The notes under the pieces were generated by a model. The model did not search any database. It saw only the letters and a list, made by a program, of their open reading frames with translations, and was not told the DNA's origin. From assembly GCA_020434465.1 (NCBI GenBank), contig JAGRAS010000073.1, positions 1 through 7,464 on the forward strand: 7,464 nt of DNA. Reading direction: 5' to 3'. Both the position numbers and the translations under genes were made by a program. This document shows, piece by piece, positions 1-6,220 of the stretch. Numbering within the stretch: the first letter of the stretch is position 1; every line of letters begins with the position of its first letter. Source of the stretch: Bdellovibrionales bacterium (lineage in GTDB: Bacteria; Bdellovibrionota; UBA2361; JAGRAS01).

Positions 1-135
1 TTATCCGAAGGACTTTTCTATGACAGCTCATCAGATAGTTTTGTTTACACCAGCCGAGGCCTAGGTATGGTTGAGCTACCCTACCGCATTAATTGTCGTC
101 CTGAGGTGAGCGTGTTAGAGCTGAAAAAAATCTAA
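1..135 (+). CDS. Metallophosphoesterase (calcineurin-like, YaeI/YkuE type), C-terminal end only
   Basis: An open frame runs from base 1 to the TAA at 133-135 and encodes the last 44 residues of a protein whose start lies outside the window. The stretch YTSRGLG followed by LPYRINCRPEV and a final VLELKK matches the characteristic end of YaeI/YkuE-type calcineurin-like phosphoesterases. There the pattern is roughly 'yvSRGLG...lp.RfncpPEv.ll.L'. Family members are metal-dependent hydrolases at the cytoplasmic membrane, and some (YaeI, LpxG/LpxH-like) have been linked to phospholipid or UDP-diacylglucosamine hydrolysis. The metal-binding motifs are upstream of the window, so catalysis cannot be checked here. 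The assignment rests on the C-terminal signature alone. The next gene on this strand begins 207 bases downstream. Confidence 0.75.
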   Translation, partial: LSEGLFYDSSSDSFVYTSRGLGMVELPYRINCRPEVSVLELKKI

Positions 136-202
136 TGATTATAAGCAGTAATAGCATTAAACTTCAGATTATCAGTGATATATCCCTAATTTATTGAATT
201 TT

Positions 203-232
203 TTGCTATGCCCACTTGCTTTTAGCTAAAAT
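203..232 (+). promoter_or_regulatory. Candidate sigma70-type promoter for rpsU
   Basis: TTGCTA (203-208) and TAAAAT (227-232) are separated by 18 bases, resembling -35 and -10 boxes. A start near 239 would give a leader of about 100 bases before the rpsU start codon, containing the hairpins described below. This is by-eye matching in AT-rich DNA, where chance matches are common. Confidence 0.4.
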
Positions 233-261
233 ATGTCCATAATTCCATCAGCTTAAAGGTT

Positions 262-312
262 AAAAGCGCGAAGCTGAAATTTCATATCGTAAATTTTCGC
301 CCGCTTTTTTTT
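262..312 (+). terminator. Intrinsic-terminator-like hairpin just upstream of rpsU (terminator or attenuator)
   Basis: AAAAGCG (262-268) pairs with CGCTTTT (302-308). CGAA (269-272) can continue the stem with TTCG (296-299), across a two-base bulge. Eight T residues (305-312) follow directly. It could end transcription from the metallophosphoesterase gene, whose stop is at 135. It also lies downstream of the candidate rpsU promoter and only 13 bases before the rpsU Shine-Dalgarno, so it could attenuate rpsU. CAGCTT (249-254) pairs perfectly with AAGCTG (271-276); that pairing would use bases 271-272 of the stem and enclose its left arm, making the two structures mutually exclusive. Function is inferred. 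Confidence 0.5.
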
Positions 313-325
313 GTAATTTTGAACA

Positions 326-334
326 AAAGGAGAG
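326..334 (+). promoter_or_regulatory. Shine-Dalgarno that favours the GTG start of rpsU
   Basis: AAAGGAGAG lies about 10 bases before GTG at 343-345. It is the strongest purine-rich site near the gene. The only longer in-frame start is TTG at 319, which lies upstream of this site and would place the Shine-Dalgarno inside the coding region. The GTG is therefore preferred. Confidence 0.7.
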
Positions 335-342
335 TATTTTCA

Positions 343-645
343 GTGTCTGAACAGCAGTCGTCAAACTCAAAGAAGCGTCCATCTATTTATGGCCAAAGCA
401 AAAGTAAAGGTATCCCTTCAGCAAATTCTGGTGCATTAGAAGTTGTAGTTGATCAAAATGGCAACGTTGAAAAAGCAATTAAAGTTTTAAAAAGAAAACT
501 AATCAAAGAAGGTCTTTTCAAAGAATTAAAATCTAGGCGTTACTACGAAAAACCATCTGAAAAAAGAAAGCGTAAGCAAAAAGAATCACTGAAAAAATTA
601 CGCAAAGAAGAATCAAGAAAACAAAAAAATCCATATTTGTTTTAG
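343..645 (+). CDS. rpsU: 30S ribosomal protein bS21, with N-terminal extension
   Basis: The product (100 aa from GTG) is the small-subunit protein bS21, which sits near the 3' end of 16S rRNA and helps initiation. The family core is clear from about residue 32 onward: LEVVVDQNGNVEKAIKVLKRK, then KEGLFKELKSRRYYEKPSEKRKRK. This matches the usual 'vvVrenEniekALrrFKRk...eGil.ElrrReyYEKPSekRrRk' pattern. Typical bS21 is about 60-75 aa. Here roughly 30 Ser/Lys-rich residues precede the core, and a basic tail (ESLKKLRKEESRKQK) ends in PYLF. The start is GTG, chosen because of the AAAGGAGAG at 326-334; TTG at 319 would add eight residues. The gene appears monocistronic: terminator-like signals lie before it and a weak one at its end. 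Confidence 0.93.
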   Translation: MSEQQSSNSKKRPSIYGQSKSKGIPSANSGALEVVVDQNGNVEKAIKVLKRKLIKEGLFKELKSRRYYEKPSEKRKRKQKESLKKLRKEESRKQKNPYLF

Positions 646-654
646 TTCTTTTTT
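618..654 (+). terminator. Weak candidate terminator at the end of rpsU
   Basis: AAAACAAA (618-625) and TTTGTTTT (636-643) are a perfect 8-base inverted repeat with a 10-base loop. It overlaps the last codons of rpsU and is followed by six T residues (649-654). Only one G-C pair is present, so the stem would be weak, and the call is tentative. Confidence 0.3.
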
Positions 655-673
655 ATTTCTAAGACATATTTAA

Positions 674-726
674 AGTGCCTTTCAGGCATTATAGTCTACG
701 TTTTCACTGTGAAAAGCATAGTGCCT
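674..726 (+). promoter_or_regulatory. Cluster of alternative hairpins between rpsU and lptF
   Basis: In this 149-base gap, AGTGCCT (674-680) pairs with AGGCATT (684-690) around a three-base loop, with one G-U pair. The same AGGCATTAT (684-692) can instead pair with ATAGTGCCT (718-726). That larger hairpin would enclose the near-perfect dyad TTTTCAC-T-GTGAAAA (701-715). The two pairings exclude each other. No T-run follows 726, so this is not a standard intrinsic terminator. A TATAGT (690-695) that could act as a -10 box lies inside, so the dyads could also be operators near an lptF promoter. The structure is seen; the role is unknown. Confidence 0.35.
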
Positions 727-794
727 GTTGCTGAATCATCAAGCTTAAGCTTAAACTAGACTGCATACGGAAATCAGAGCAAAACTAATTCAAA

Positions 795-2111
795 ATGAAA
801 CTGCCAATTAAATTCTCTATTTTAAATCGATATATTTTTAGAGAAGCCTTGGGATACTTCCTTATCAGTTTAATAGCTTTCACTGGAATTTTGCTAACAA
901 TTAGAATTCTAAAGTTTGCAAATCTTATTATTAATAAAGGTGTTGAGATTTCTCAAATCGGAATGGTTTTTATTTCTCTGTTACCTACTTTTTTAGAAAT
1001 TGCTATTCCAATGGCGATGCTGCTTGGTGTTATGCTTGCATTCGCTCGTTTGTCTGGTGACTCAGAGTTAATTGTTATTCGTGCAAGCGGAATTAGCCTT
1101 AGCAAGCTTGTAAAAGCTGTAGCAGTTTTTGGAATTCTTGGCACAGTGATTTCTTTGTATGTTTCAATTTCGCTTCGTCCGTGGGGCTTTCAAACACTTT
1201 CACAGACACTTTTTGAAATTGCGAGATCTAAGAGCACTTCTGGTTTAAGTGAAGGGATTTTTAACGAACTGGGAAAATTGACTCTATATTCAGACTATAT
1301 TGATTACTCAACTGGTGATTTGAAAAAAGTATTAATTGATGACAAGCGTAATGAAGCATCAAGAAGTTTAATTACGGCAAAGTCCGGGGTTATTCTTTCA
1401 AACCCTGAAAATAGAACTATCACAATTTTTCTAAGAAATGGGCAAATACACGAGATTGTAAATGAAAAGTATTCTATTACTAGTTTTAATACAAATAGCC
1501 TTGTTTTAGCGGCTGAAGATCTTTACAACCCAGATGCTCAGCAAGGAGAAAAAAGCTCTCGCGAACTTTACATGAATGAGATCAAACAACAGATAAAACA
1601 CTTAAAAAAGCAAATAGTTTTAAGAAACGAACCCCAACCTTACACCAAACAAATTGCAGACGAAATCGACAGTTCATTAAATGACCTTCCTACCAAAAAA
1701 ATCTATTCTAAAATTACTGGACTAAATTTAGAGAAAGGTCGCAGATATTCAATGCCGTTTGCTGTGCTTGCACTTGCTTTGCTTGCAATGCCGCTTGGCG
1801 TGCAACCTCCACGAACTCAAAAAACTTGGGGAGCTGGCCTATCACTAACAATGGGCTTACTTGTGTTTGTGGTTTATTACGGCTTTCTTTCAATTGGGAT
1901 TGCTGTTGCTGAATCCGGTGTACTACCAGTTTTTATTGCCCTATGGCTTCCTAATTTCGTAGTATTTTTTGCAGCTCTTTATGCGATTAAAAAAATATCT
2001 TCGGAAGAATGGCAATCAATGACTGAAATGTTTGAACCACTGCTTAATTACATGAGCAAGCTTATACTCCGCGCTAAGAGTTTGGTTGAAAGAGCAGGAG
2101 TTAAAATATGA
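795..2111 (+). CDS. lptF: Lipopolysaccharide export permease LptF
   Basis: This 438-aa protein has the YjgP/YjgQ permease layout. Three membrane helices (about 18-38, 53-85, 105-125) come first, then a soluble beta-rich domain (about 130-245). Three more helices follow (about 319-336, 347-369, 376-398). With LptG and the ATPase LptB it forms the inner-membrane LptB2FG exporter, which extracts LPS and passes it to LptC/LptA. LptF rather than LptG is inferred from its first position in the pair and from 'MAMLLGVMLAFARLSGDSE' and 'MPLGVQPPR' at the usual sites. It is longer than the E. coli protein (366 aa). The excess lies in a charged, probably helical stretch (about 254-300) before TM4 and a tail of about 40 residues after TM6. 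The ATG has no clear Shine-Dalgarno. lptG overlaps its stop by 4 bases. Confidence 0.9.
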   Translation: MKLPIKFSILNRYIFREALGYFLISLIAFTGILLTIRILKFANLIINKGVEISQIGMVFISLLPTFLEIAIPMAMLLGVMLAFARLSGDSELIVIRASGISLSKLVKAVAVFGILGTVISLYVSISLRPWGFQTLSQTLFEIARSKSTSGLSEGIFNELGKLTLYSDYIDYSTGDLKKVLIDDKRNEASRSLITAKSGVILSNPENRTITIFLRNGQIHEIVNEKYSITSFNTNSLVLAAEDLYNPDAQQGEKSSRELYMNEIKQQIKHLKKQIVLRNEPQPYTKQIADEIDSSLNDLPTKKIYSKITGLNLEKGRRYSMPFAVLALALLAMPLGVQPPRTQKTWGAGLSLTMGLLVFVVYYGFLSIGIAVAESGVLPVFIALWLPNFVVFFAALYAIKKISSEEWQSMTEMFEPLLNYMSKLILRAKSLVERAGVKI

Positions 2112-3199
2112 AAATATTACATCGCTATATCTTAGTTCTGCTCTTAAGAAACTTATTTCTTAGCCTACTTGTTTTCTGCATGCTTTTTTTAATTTCTGAT
2201 TTCTTTGATCGAATTGATAATGTTTTAGCAAGTACCTCAAATATCTGGACAATTGTCACCTACTTTCTTTTCAAAATTCCTGTAATGATTAGTTATACAT
2301 TGCCAATTGCAATGCTAGTTTCTGCAATGTTTACTATTGCGATTCTTTCAAAGAACTCTGAAATTACAGCAATGAGAGCAACTGGCTTGCCTATTTTTTG
2401 GATTTCAATGCCTGTTGTTGCAACTGGCCTAATTCTTAGCTGTTTTACAATTGTTTTTAATGAGACCTTAGTTCCTTACTGCGCACGACGTGTAAGAGAA
2501 ATTTATAATATTGATATTAAACAGAAACATCTAACTGGAACATTCAGCCAAAGTGACTTTTGGTGGCGAGATAGAAACGGTTTTTATTCGGTTGATATTT
2601 TCGATAGTAGAAATAACAGTCTATTTAAAATTTCTAAATTTTCATTAGATAATGAAGGGCAAATAAGTTCTAGAATTGATGCGGCAAGCGCTAAGTGGAT
2701 AGATCCGATTCTAAGATGGAATATGAGCGATGTAACCGAAAGAGTTTTTAAACCTGGTCAAGCGCAAAAGGTTAAACGTTTTGCTGGGCTTCCGCTTGTG
2801 ATTGACGAAGAACCAAAAGACTTCTATGACGTTAGAACCGATCCAAATACGATGAGCTATTTTAAACTTAGTCGATTTATTAATCGCTTAAAGGAAAATG
2901 GAGTTTCAGCAGCAGGTCATCTTAGCGACCTATACGCTAAAATTTCCTTTCCATTTGTTATCTTTGTGCTTAGTTTTGCTGTAATTCCCTTTGCTTTAAA
3001 GTCTGCAAGATCAGGCAGCCTTGCCCCAAGCTTTTTGTTTGGGCTTGCAATTGGTTTTAGTTATTATGCTGTGCACTCTTTTAGTCTTGCGCTTGGCAGA
3101 GCTGAAATCTGGCCTCCCCTACTTGCTGCTTGGGCGGCTAACTTTGTAATGCTTGCTGTTGGTATTGTTTTAAACCTTGGTGCTGAGTCTCCATCTTAA
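2108..3199 (+). CDS. lptG: Lipopolysaccharide export permease LptG
   Basis: The 363-aa product is the second YjgP/YjgQ permease and the LptF partner in LptB2FG. Predicted membrane helices are at about 10-30, 52-80, 100-119, 279-298, 305-328 and 335-357, with the periplasmic jellyroll-like domain between (about 120-255). Family-typical stretches include IAMLVSAMFTIAILSKNSEI and MRATGLP after TM2, where the coupling helix contacts LptB. Near TM4-6 they include ISFPFVIFVLSFAVIPFALK and WPPLLAAWAANFVMLAVG. Length is close to the E. coli protein (360 aa). The ATG at 2108 shares ATGA with the lptF stop, and AGGAG (2096-2100) lies 7 bases before it. Translational coupling and equal production of the two subunits are therefore likely. 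lptB, lptA and lptC are not in the window. Confidence 0.93.
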   Translation: MKILHRYILVLLLRNLFLSLLVFCMLFLISDFFDRIDNVLASTSNIWTIVTYFLFKIPVMISYTLPIAMLVSAMFTIAILSKNSEITAMRATGLPIFWISMPVVATGLILSCFTIVFNETLVPYCARRVREIYNIDIKQKHLTGTFSQSDFWWRDRNGFYSVDIFDSRNNSLFKISKFSLDNEGQISSRIDAASAKWIDPILRWNMSDVTERVFKPGQAQKVKRFAGLPLVIDEEPKDFYDVRTDPNTMSYFKLSRFINRLKENGVSAAGHLSDLYAKISFPFVIFVLSFAVIPFALKSARSGSLAPSFLFGLAIGFSYYAVHSFSLALGRAEIWPPLLAAWAANFVMLAVGIVLNLGAESPS

Positions 3200-3212
3200 T
3201 CATTTAGTGCTG

Positions 3213-4187
3213 ATGAGTAATTTAACTTCAAAAACACTTTCATATTTTTCTAAGATCTTATCTATTGCCGTATTTTGTTTAATTTTTATGGGTGCACTTG
3301 TAACTAGTAATGATGCTGGGCTTGCTGTACCAGATTGGCCTAACACTTTCGGACATAACATGTTTCTCTACCCACCCTCAAAGTGGGTTGGAGGTATTTT
3401 TTATGAGCATGTGCATAGATTAATTGCTTCTGGTGTGGGATTGCTTACACTTATTCTTACAATTTGGATTCTAAAAAAAGAACCTCGAAAATGGCTTAGA
3501 ATTACAAGTTTATCTGCTCTAGGTGCTGTTATTTTACAAGGTATTTTAGGTGGGCTTACTGTCCGCTACCAATTGCCTGTTGCCATCTCATCATTTCATG
3601 CTGTTTTAGCCCAAAGCTTTCTTTGCCTAACTATATTTATAGCATACGCATTGAGTGAGGAGTTTTTAAAACGTAAAGCCAATCAAGCTGGGGATAAAAA
3701 AATCTTTCGCGTAGGAGTCTTTGCAACAATCTTAATTTTTATCCAGTTAATTTTTGGCGCTGTAATGCGGCATTCAGGAGCTGGCTTAGCAGTACCTGAC
3801 TTCCCTACTGTTGCAGGCAACTGGATACCCGATCTTTCAACTAATACTATTGAAACTATCAATTCATTTAGAAACTCACTAAACCTTTACCCAATTAGCG
3901 AGTGGCATATAATTATTCATTTACTGCATAGATACTTTGCATTCTGCGTAATTGTTGGGGTTATTTATTTGTTTATTTCAGTGGGAAAAAGCCGATATAA
4001 GGACTCTATAATAAATAAACTTACTGGTTTGATTTTTTCTGTGGTGATTGTTCAATTTTTATTAGGAATTAATGTTTTGTTTACAATTAGGTCACCAATT
4101 CCAACTAGCCTGCATGTTTTATGCGGGGCTTTATTGCTAGCGTTTTCGTTTACGCTTTGCCTTTTTGCCTACCCCCATTCAGAATAA
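3213..4187 (+). CDS. ctaA: Heme A synthase (CtaA/Cox15 family)
   Basis: CtaA oxidises the C8 methyl of heme O to the formyl group of heme A, the cofactor of aa3-type oxidases, in the cytoplasmic membrane. From ATG 3213 it has 324 aa. The two-fold internal repeat of the family is visible: VTSNDAGLAVPDWPNTFG (about 30-47) recurs as MRHSGAGLAVPDFPTVAG (about 185-202). Conserved histidines are present in EHVHR (H66, H68), SSFHAV (H129), HLLHRY (H236, H239) and TSLHVL (H301), and Glu65 of the EHVHR motif is kept. About eight hydrophobic segments are apparent. The start lies 13 bases after the lptG stop. There is no strong Shine-Dalgarno, so GTG 3207 or an earlier TTG (3177, inside lptG) remain possible. 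It is probably cotranscribed with lptFG. Neither ctaB nor oxidase subunits are nearby. The stop lies inside the convergent gene. Confidence 0.92.
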   Translation: MSNLTSKTLSYFSKILSIAVFCLIFMGALVTSNDAGLAVPDWPNTFGHNMFLYPPSKWVGGIFYEHVHRLIASGVGLLTLILTIWILKKEPRKWLRITSLSALGAVILQGILGGLTVRYQLPVAISSFHAVLAQSFLCLTIFIAYALSEEFLKRKANQAGDKKIFRVGVFATILIFIQLIFGAVMRHSGAGLAVPDFPTVAGNWIPDLSTNTIETINSFRNSLNLYPISEWHIIIHLLHRYFAFCVIVGVIYLFISVGKSRYKDSIINKLTGLIFSVVIVQFLLGINVLFTIRSPIPTSLHVLCGALLLAFSFTLCLFAYPHSE

Positions 4188-4971
4188 TTGGATGATCAAC
4201 AGAACTCAGCAAGGCTTCCATTCTCTGTTCGTAATACAAAGCAAAAACATATAATAAATCCAACGCGCCCTCTTTTGCACCAAGGAAACGCAATAACATA
4301 TTTTTTCTATCAGGCTTACTTTCTAAAACTTTTTTTGATAACTCACATGTTTTCCGCGACTGATTTTTCACTTTTGCTGGGGGTTTAGCTTCAGCAAAGC
4401 TAAAAACTTTATTTTTAAGTAATTCTGCAATTTGTCCTCTAACCAATCTTAAAAATGCCCTGCAATTTAATTCTTTTCGTTCCTCAGGATGATCCGCAAG
4501 AAGCTTAGGTAGCTCTTCTGATACTTTTGCAACTTTTACAGATACAGTAGCTTTTATAGTTTCAACAATTAAAGTTTTAGGATCTGTTTTTTGCTCTCGC
4601 ATACGGTATGAAATTTCATCTCCAATGACATGTTTTTCTAGATTTAAAACTTCCCCAACATTTAATAGAAATAAGCTTCGTAAATAATCTAACTGCTTGC
4701 TTTTAGATCCCTCAAGCCAATCTCCTGTTTTTTCTATGATTCTATTGTTCAATTTTTTTAATGAATCAAAAACCTCATCTCTACATACCGTACTTATACA
4801 GGCAAAACCAACAAATAAATCTCTAGGTAGTGTTTGTTCATGAGCATTCTTAAAAGCAATTTCAAATTCATAAACTACTTTGCCAACAAGCGTGTAGAGA
4901 TCTCTTAGCTCCTGATGACTTAGAGCATAGGAGCCTTTAGGACTGGGAGAATGTGAGGCACTCAGAAGCAT
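4150..4971 (-). CDS. Hypothetical protein, helical, convergent with ctaA
   Basis: I do not recognise this 273-aa product. It looks soluble and almost wholly alpha-helical. Charged amphipathic segments run through most of its length. A Lys/Pro-rich probable linker (about 196-215, AKPPAKVKNQSRK) comes next, then a more hydrophobic helix (about 226-258, LLRFLGAKEGALDLLYVFALYY) and a basic tail (GGRQKGKA). No convincing signal peptide, long membrane helix or catalytic motif is visible. The reading frame is long, intact and ATG-initiated, and its codons resemble its neighbours, so it is probably real. No Shine-Dalgarno precedes ATG 4971. TTG at 5007 would add 12 residues (LKNTAFEFVYF). Its last 12 codons and stop overlap the 3' end of ctaA by 38 bases on the opposite strand. 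A terminator separates it from rplM-rpsI, so it likely has its own promoter. Confidence 0.7.
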   Translation of the reverse strand: MLLSASHSPSPKGSYALSHQELRDLYTLVGKVVYEFEIAFKNAHEQTLPRDLFVGFACISTVCRDEVFDSLKKLNNRIIEKTGDWLEGSKSKQLDYLRSLFLLNVGEVLNLEKHVIGDEISYRMREQKTDPKTLIVETIKATVSVKVAKVSEELPKLLADHPEERKELNCRAFLRLVRGQIAELLKNKVFSFAEAKPPAKVKNQSRKTCELSKKVLESKPDRKNMLLRFLGAKEGALDLLYVFALYYEQRMEALLSSVDHPIILNGGRQKGKA

Positions 4972-5030
4972 AAAATAAACAAATTCAAAAGCTGTGTTTT
5001 TTAACAAATAGCGTTTTGATTTTACTACTC

Positions 5031-5058
5031 TTCATAGTGAAGATAAATAGCTAGTAAA
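5031..5058 (-). promoter_or_regulatory. Candidate promoter for the 4150-4971 gene
   Basis: On the minus strand TTTACT (5058-5053) and TATGAA (5036-5031) are 16 bases apart, resembling -35 and -10 boxes. Initiation near 5024 would lie downstream of the ribosomal-operon terminator and just upstream of either possible start. It is a by-eye match in AT-rich DNA. Confidence 0.3.
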
Positions 5059-5090
5059 TATTTATTCTGCAGCAATTAAAAAGACATGAA

Positions 5091-5131
5091 TAAAATTTTG
5101 CAATTACTCGATTTAACAATGGAATTGCAAA
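5091..5131 (-). terminator. Intrinsic terminator of the rplM-rpsI operon
   Basis: A perfect 9-base inverted repeat, TTTGCAATT (5131-5123) and AATTGCAAA (5105-5097) on the minus strand, has a 17-base loop. A T-rich run, TTTTATT, follows on that strand. The stem begins 28 bases after the rpsI stop. The other strand has no T-run after the stem, so the orientation is clear. The low G+C of the stem lowers confidence slightly. Confidence 0.65.
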
Positions 5132-5158
5132 GCTTACTTTTATAATTCTGACAAAAAA

Positions 5159-5557
5159 TTATCGCTTAGAAAACTGTGGTCTTTTTCTTGCCTTGTGACG
5201 TCCACACTTCTTACGTTCTACGGCTCTAGAATCTCTAACTAAAAAACCTGCTTTTTTTAATGGGCTGCGAAGTGATTGATCAACTTTTGTTAAGGCTCTT
5301 GCAATTCCTAGCCTAACAGACCCTGCTTGGCCTGACTTACCACCACCTTTAACGTTAACCTTGATATCATAAGACTTATCTTTACCTACTAGTTCTAGTG
5401 GCTGTCTGATAATCATTCTTAATGTATTTCTTACAAAATATTTATCTACAGGAAGGTTATTAACAGTAATTTCCCCTGAACCTGACTTAATAAAAACTCT
5501 AGCAACAGAGCTTTTTCTTCTTCCAACACTTTGATTCCAATCGCCTTTAGATACCAT
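5159..5557 (-). CDS. rpsI: 30S ribosomal protein uS9
   Basis: This 132-aa protein is uS9, which binds the 16S rRNA head and reaches its C-terminal tail toward P-site tRNA. The hallmarks are [10 protein letters not shown] near the N terminus (12-21), then [16 protein letters not shown]. The glycine-rich [19 protein letters not shown] comes next, followed by the basic end [17 protein letters not shown]. The universally conserved final SKR is intact. Length is normal for the family (about 130). GGGGA lies about 7 bases before the ATG as a Shine-Dalgarno. It follows rplM by 18 bases, the conserved bacterial order uL13-uS9. The operon ends at the hairpin at 5091-5131. Confidence 0.98.
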   Translation of the reverse strand: MVSKGDWNQSVGRRKSSVARVFIKSGSGEITVNNLPVDKYFVRNTLRMIIRQPLELVGKDKSYDIKVNVKGGGKSGQAGSVRLGIARALTKVDQSLRSPLKKAGFLVRDSRAVERKKCGRHKARKRPQFSKR

Positions 5558-5575
5558 TTTTTTCCCCGTGATTAA

Positions 5576-6028
5576 TTACGCTGCTTCAACATACTTAAGT
5601 TTATACTCTTCTGGAGCTTGAGCCGAATGCGGATGATCGCTACCAGCATAAACTTTTAAATTTTTCAAAATTTTTCTACCAAGAGATCCCTTCGGCAACA
5701 TCCCCCAAACTGCATCTGCTATCATTTTTTCTGGAACTCTTGCCAATCTATCTCTTGCAGTTTCAGTTTTAAGACCGCCGATATAACCAGAGTGGTGACG
5801 GTATAATTTTTTATCTAATTTAGAACCTGTAAGTTTAATTTTAGGAGCATTTAAAATTATAACAAAATCTCCACAATCAACATGTGGTGTGAAATTTGTT
5901 TTATTCTTGCCTCTAAGCAATGATGCAGCTTCAGATGCCAATCTTCCTAAAGGAATATTGGTAGCATCAATAACATGCCATTTTTTATTATCAGCAGCGG
6001 CTTTTTTTGATAGAAAACTAGTAGTCAT
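5576..6028 (-). CDS. rplM: 50S ribosomal protein uL13
   Basis: This 150-aa protein is uL13, an early-assembling 23S rRNA-binding protein. The family blocks appear in order: KWHVIDATNIPLGRLAS (16-32), FTPHVDCGDFVIILNA (46-61), YRHHSGYIGGLK (76-87), AVWGMLPKGSLGR (106-118) and LKVYAGSDHPHSAQAPE (124-140). Typical bacterial uL13 is about 142-150 aa, so length is normal. About eight residues at the N terminus (MTTSFLSKKAAADNKK before the W) exceed the minimal form. Only a weak AAGA-type purine run precedes the ATG. It is the first gene of the rplM-rpsI operon. In other bacteria uL13 can autoregulate this operon through its leader RNA; whether that holds here is unknown. Confidence 0.98.
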   Translation of the reverse strand: MTTSFLSKKAAADNKKWHVIDATNIPLGRLASEAASLLRGKNKTNFTPHVDCGDFVIILNAPKIKLTGSKLDKKLYRHHSGYIGGLKTETARDRLARVPEKMIADAVWGMLPKGSLGRKILKNLKVYAGSDHPHSAQAPEEYKLKYVEAA

Positions 6029-6122
6029 TTCTTAAATCTTTTCAATATATAAACTGGATTTATCCCCACTAAAATCCGATATAACTTTAAATCCAATAAC
6101 TCAGTGGAAATCTCGCAGCAGG

Positions 6123-6150
6123 AAGGTATCACAATTAAAGAAATCGTCAA
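6123..6150 (-). promoter_or_regulatory. Candidate promoter of rplM-rpsI
   Basis: On the minus strand TTGACG (6150-6145), a good -35 match, is followed after 16 bases by TACCTT (6128-6123). That weak -10 is preceded by TGA, an extended -10 element. Initiation near 6116 would give a leader of about 88 bases before rplM, long enough for the possible hairpin at 6066-6107. The match is by eye. Confidence 0.4.
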
Positions 6151-6220
6151 TATCCCCCTTGGTTTACAAACTCTATGCTCTGTTTTTCTCAGAACCTCAA
6201 GAGGCGGAAATAGTAGCAAA

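Noticed and set aside
136..202. Search for a tRNA or small RNA in the gap after the phosphoesterase gene
   Set aside because: Only weak short repeats (TAATG/CATTA) were seen; no cloverleaf or conserved tRNA motifs.
953..1144. 63-codon minus-strand frame inside lptF
   Set aside because: It lies wholly within a well-supported gene on the other strand, has no recognisable content and looks like a shadow frame.
3177..3212. Longer ctaA start (TTG at 3177, inside lptG)
   Set aside because: The added residues (VLSLHLNHLVL) are not typical of CtaA, and ATG 3213 gives a normal N terminus just after the lptG stop.
4188..4388. 66-codon plus-strand frame after ctaA
   Set aside because: It is antisense to the 273-aa gene, has no Shine-Dalgarno and no family features; the minus-strand gene is the better explanation.
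6025..6219. 64-codon minus-strand frame overlapping the rplM start by 4 bases
   Set aside because: The ATGA-like overlap is tempting, but the frame begins with TTG, has no ATG or Shine-Dalgarno, includes the likely rplM promoter and leader, and matches no family.
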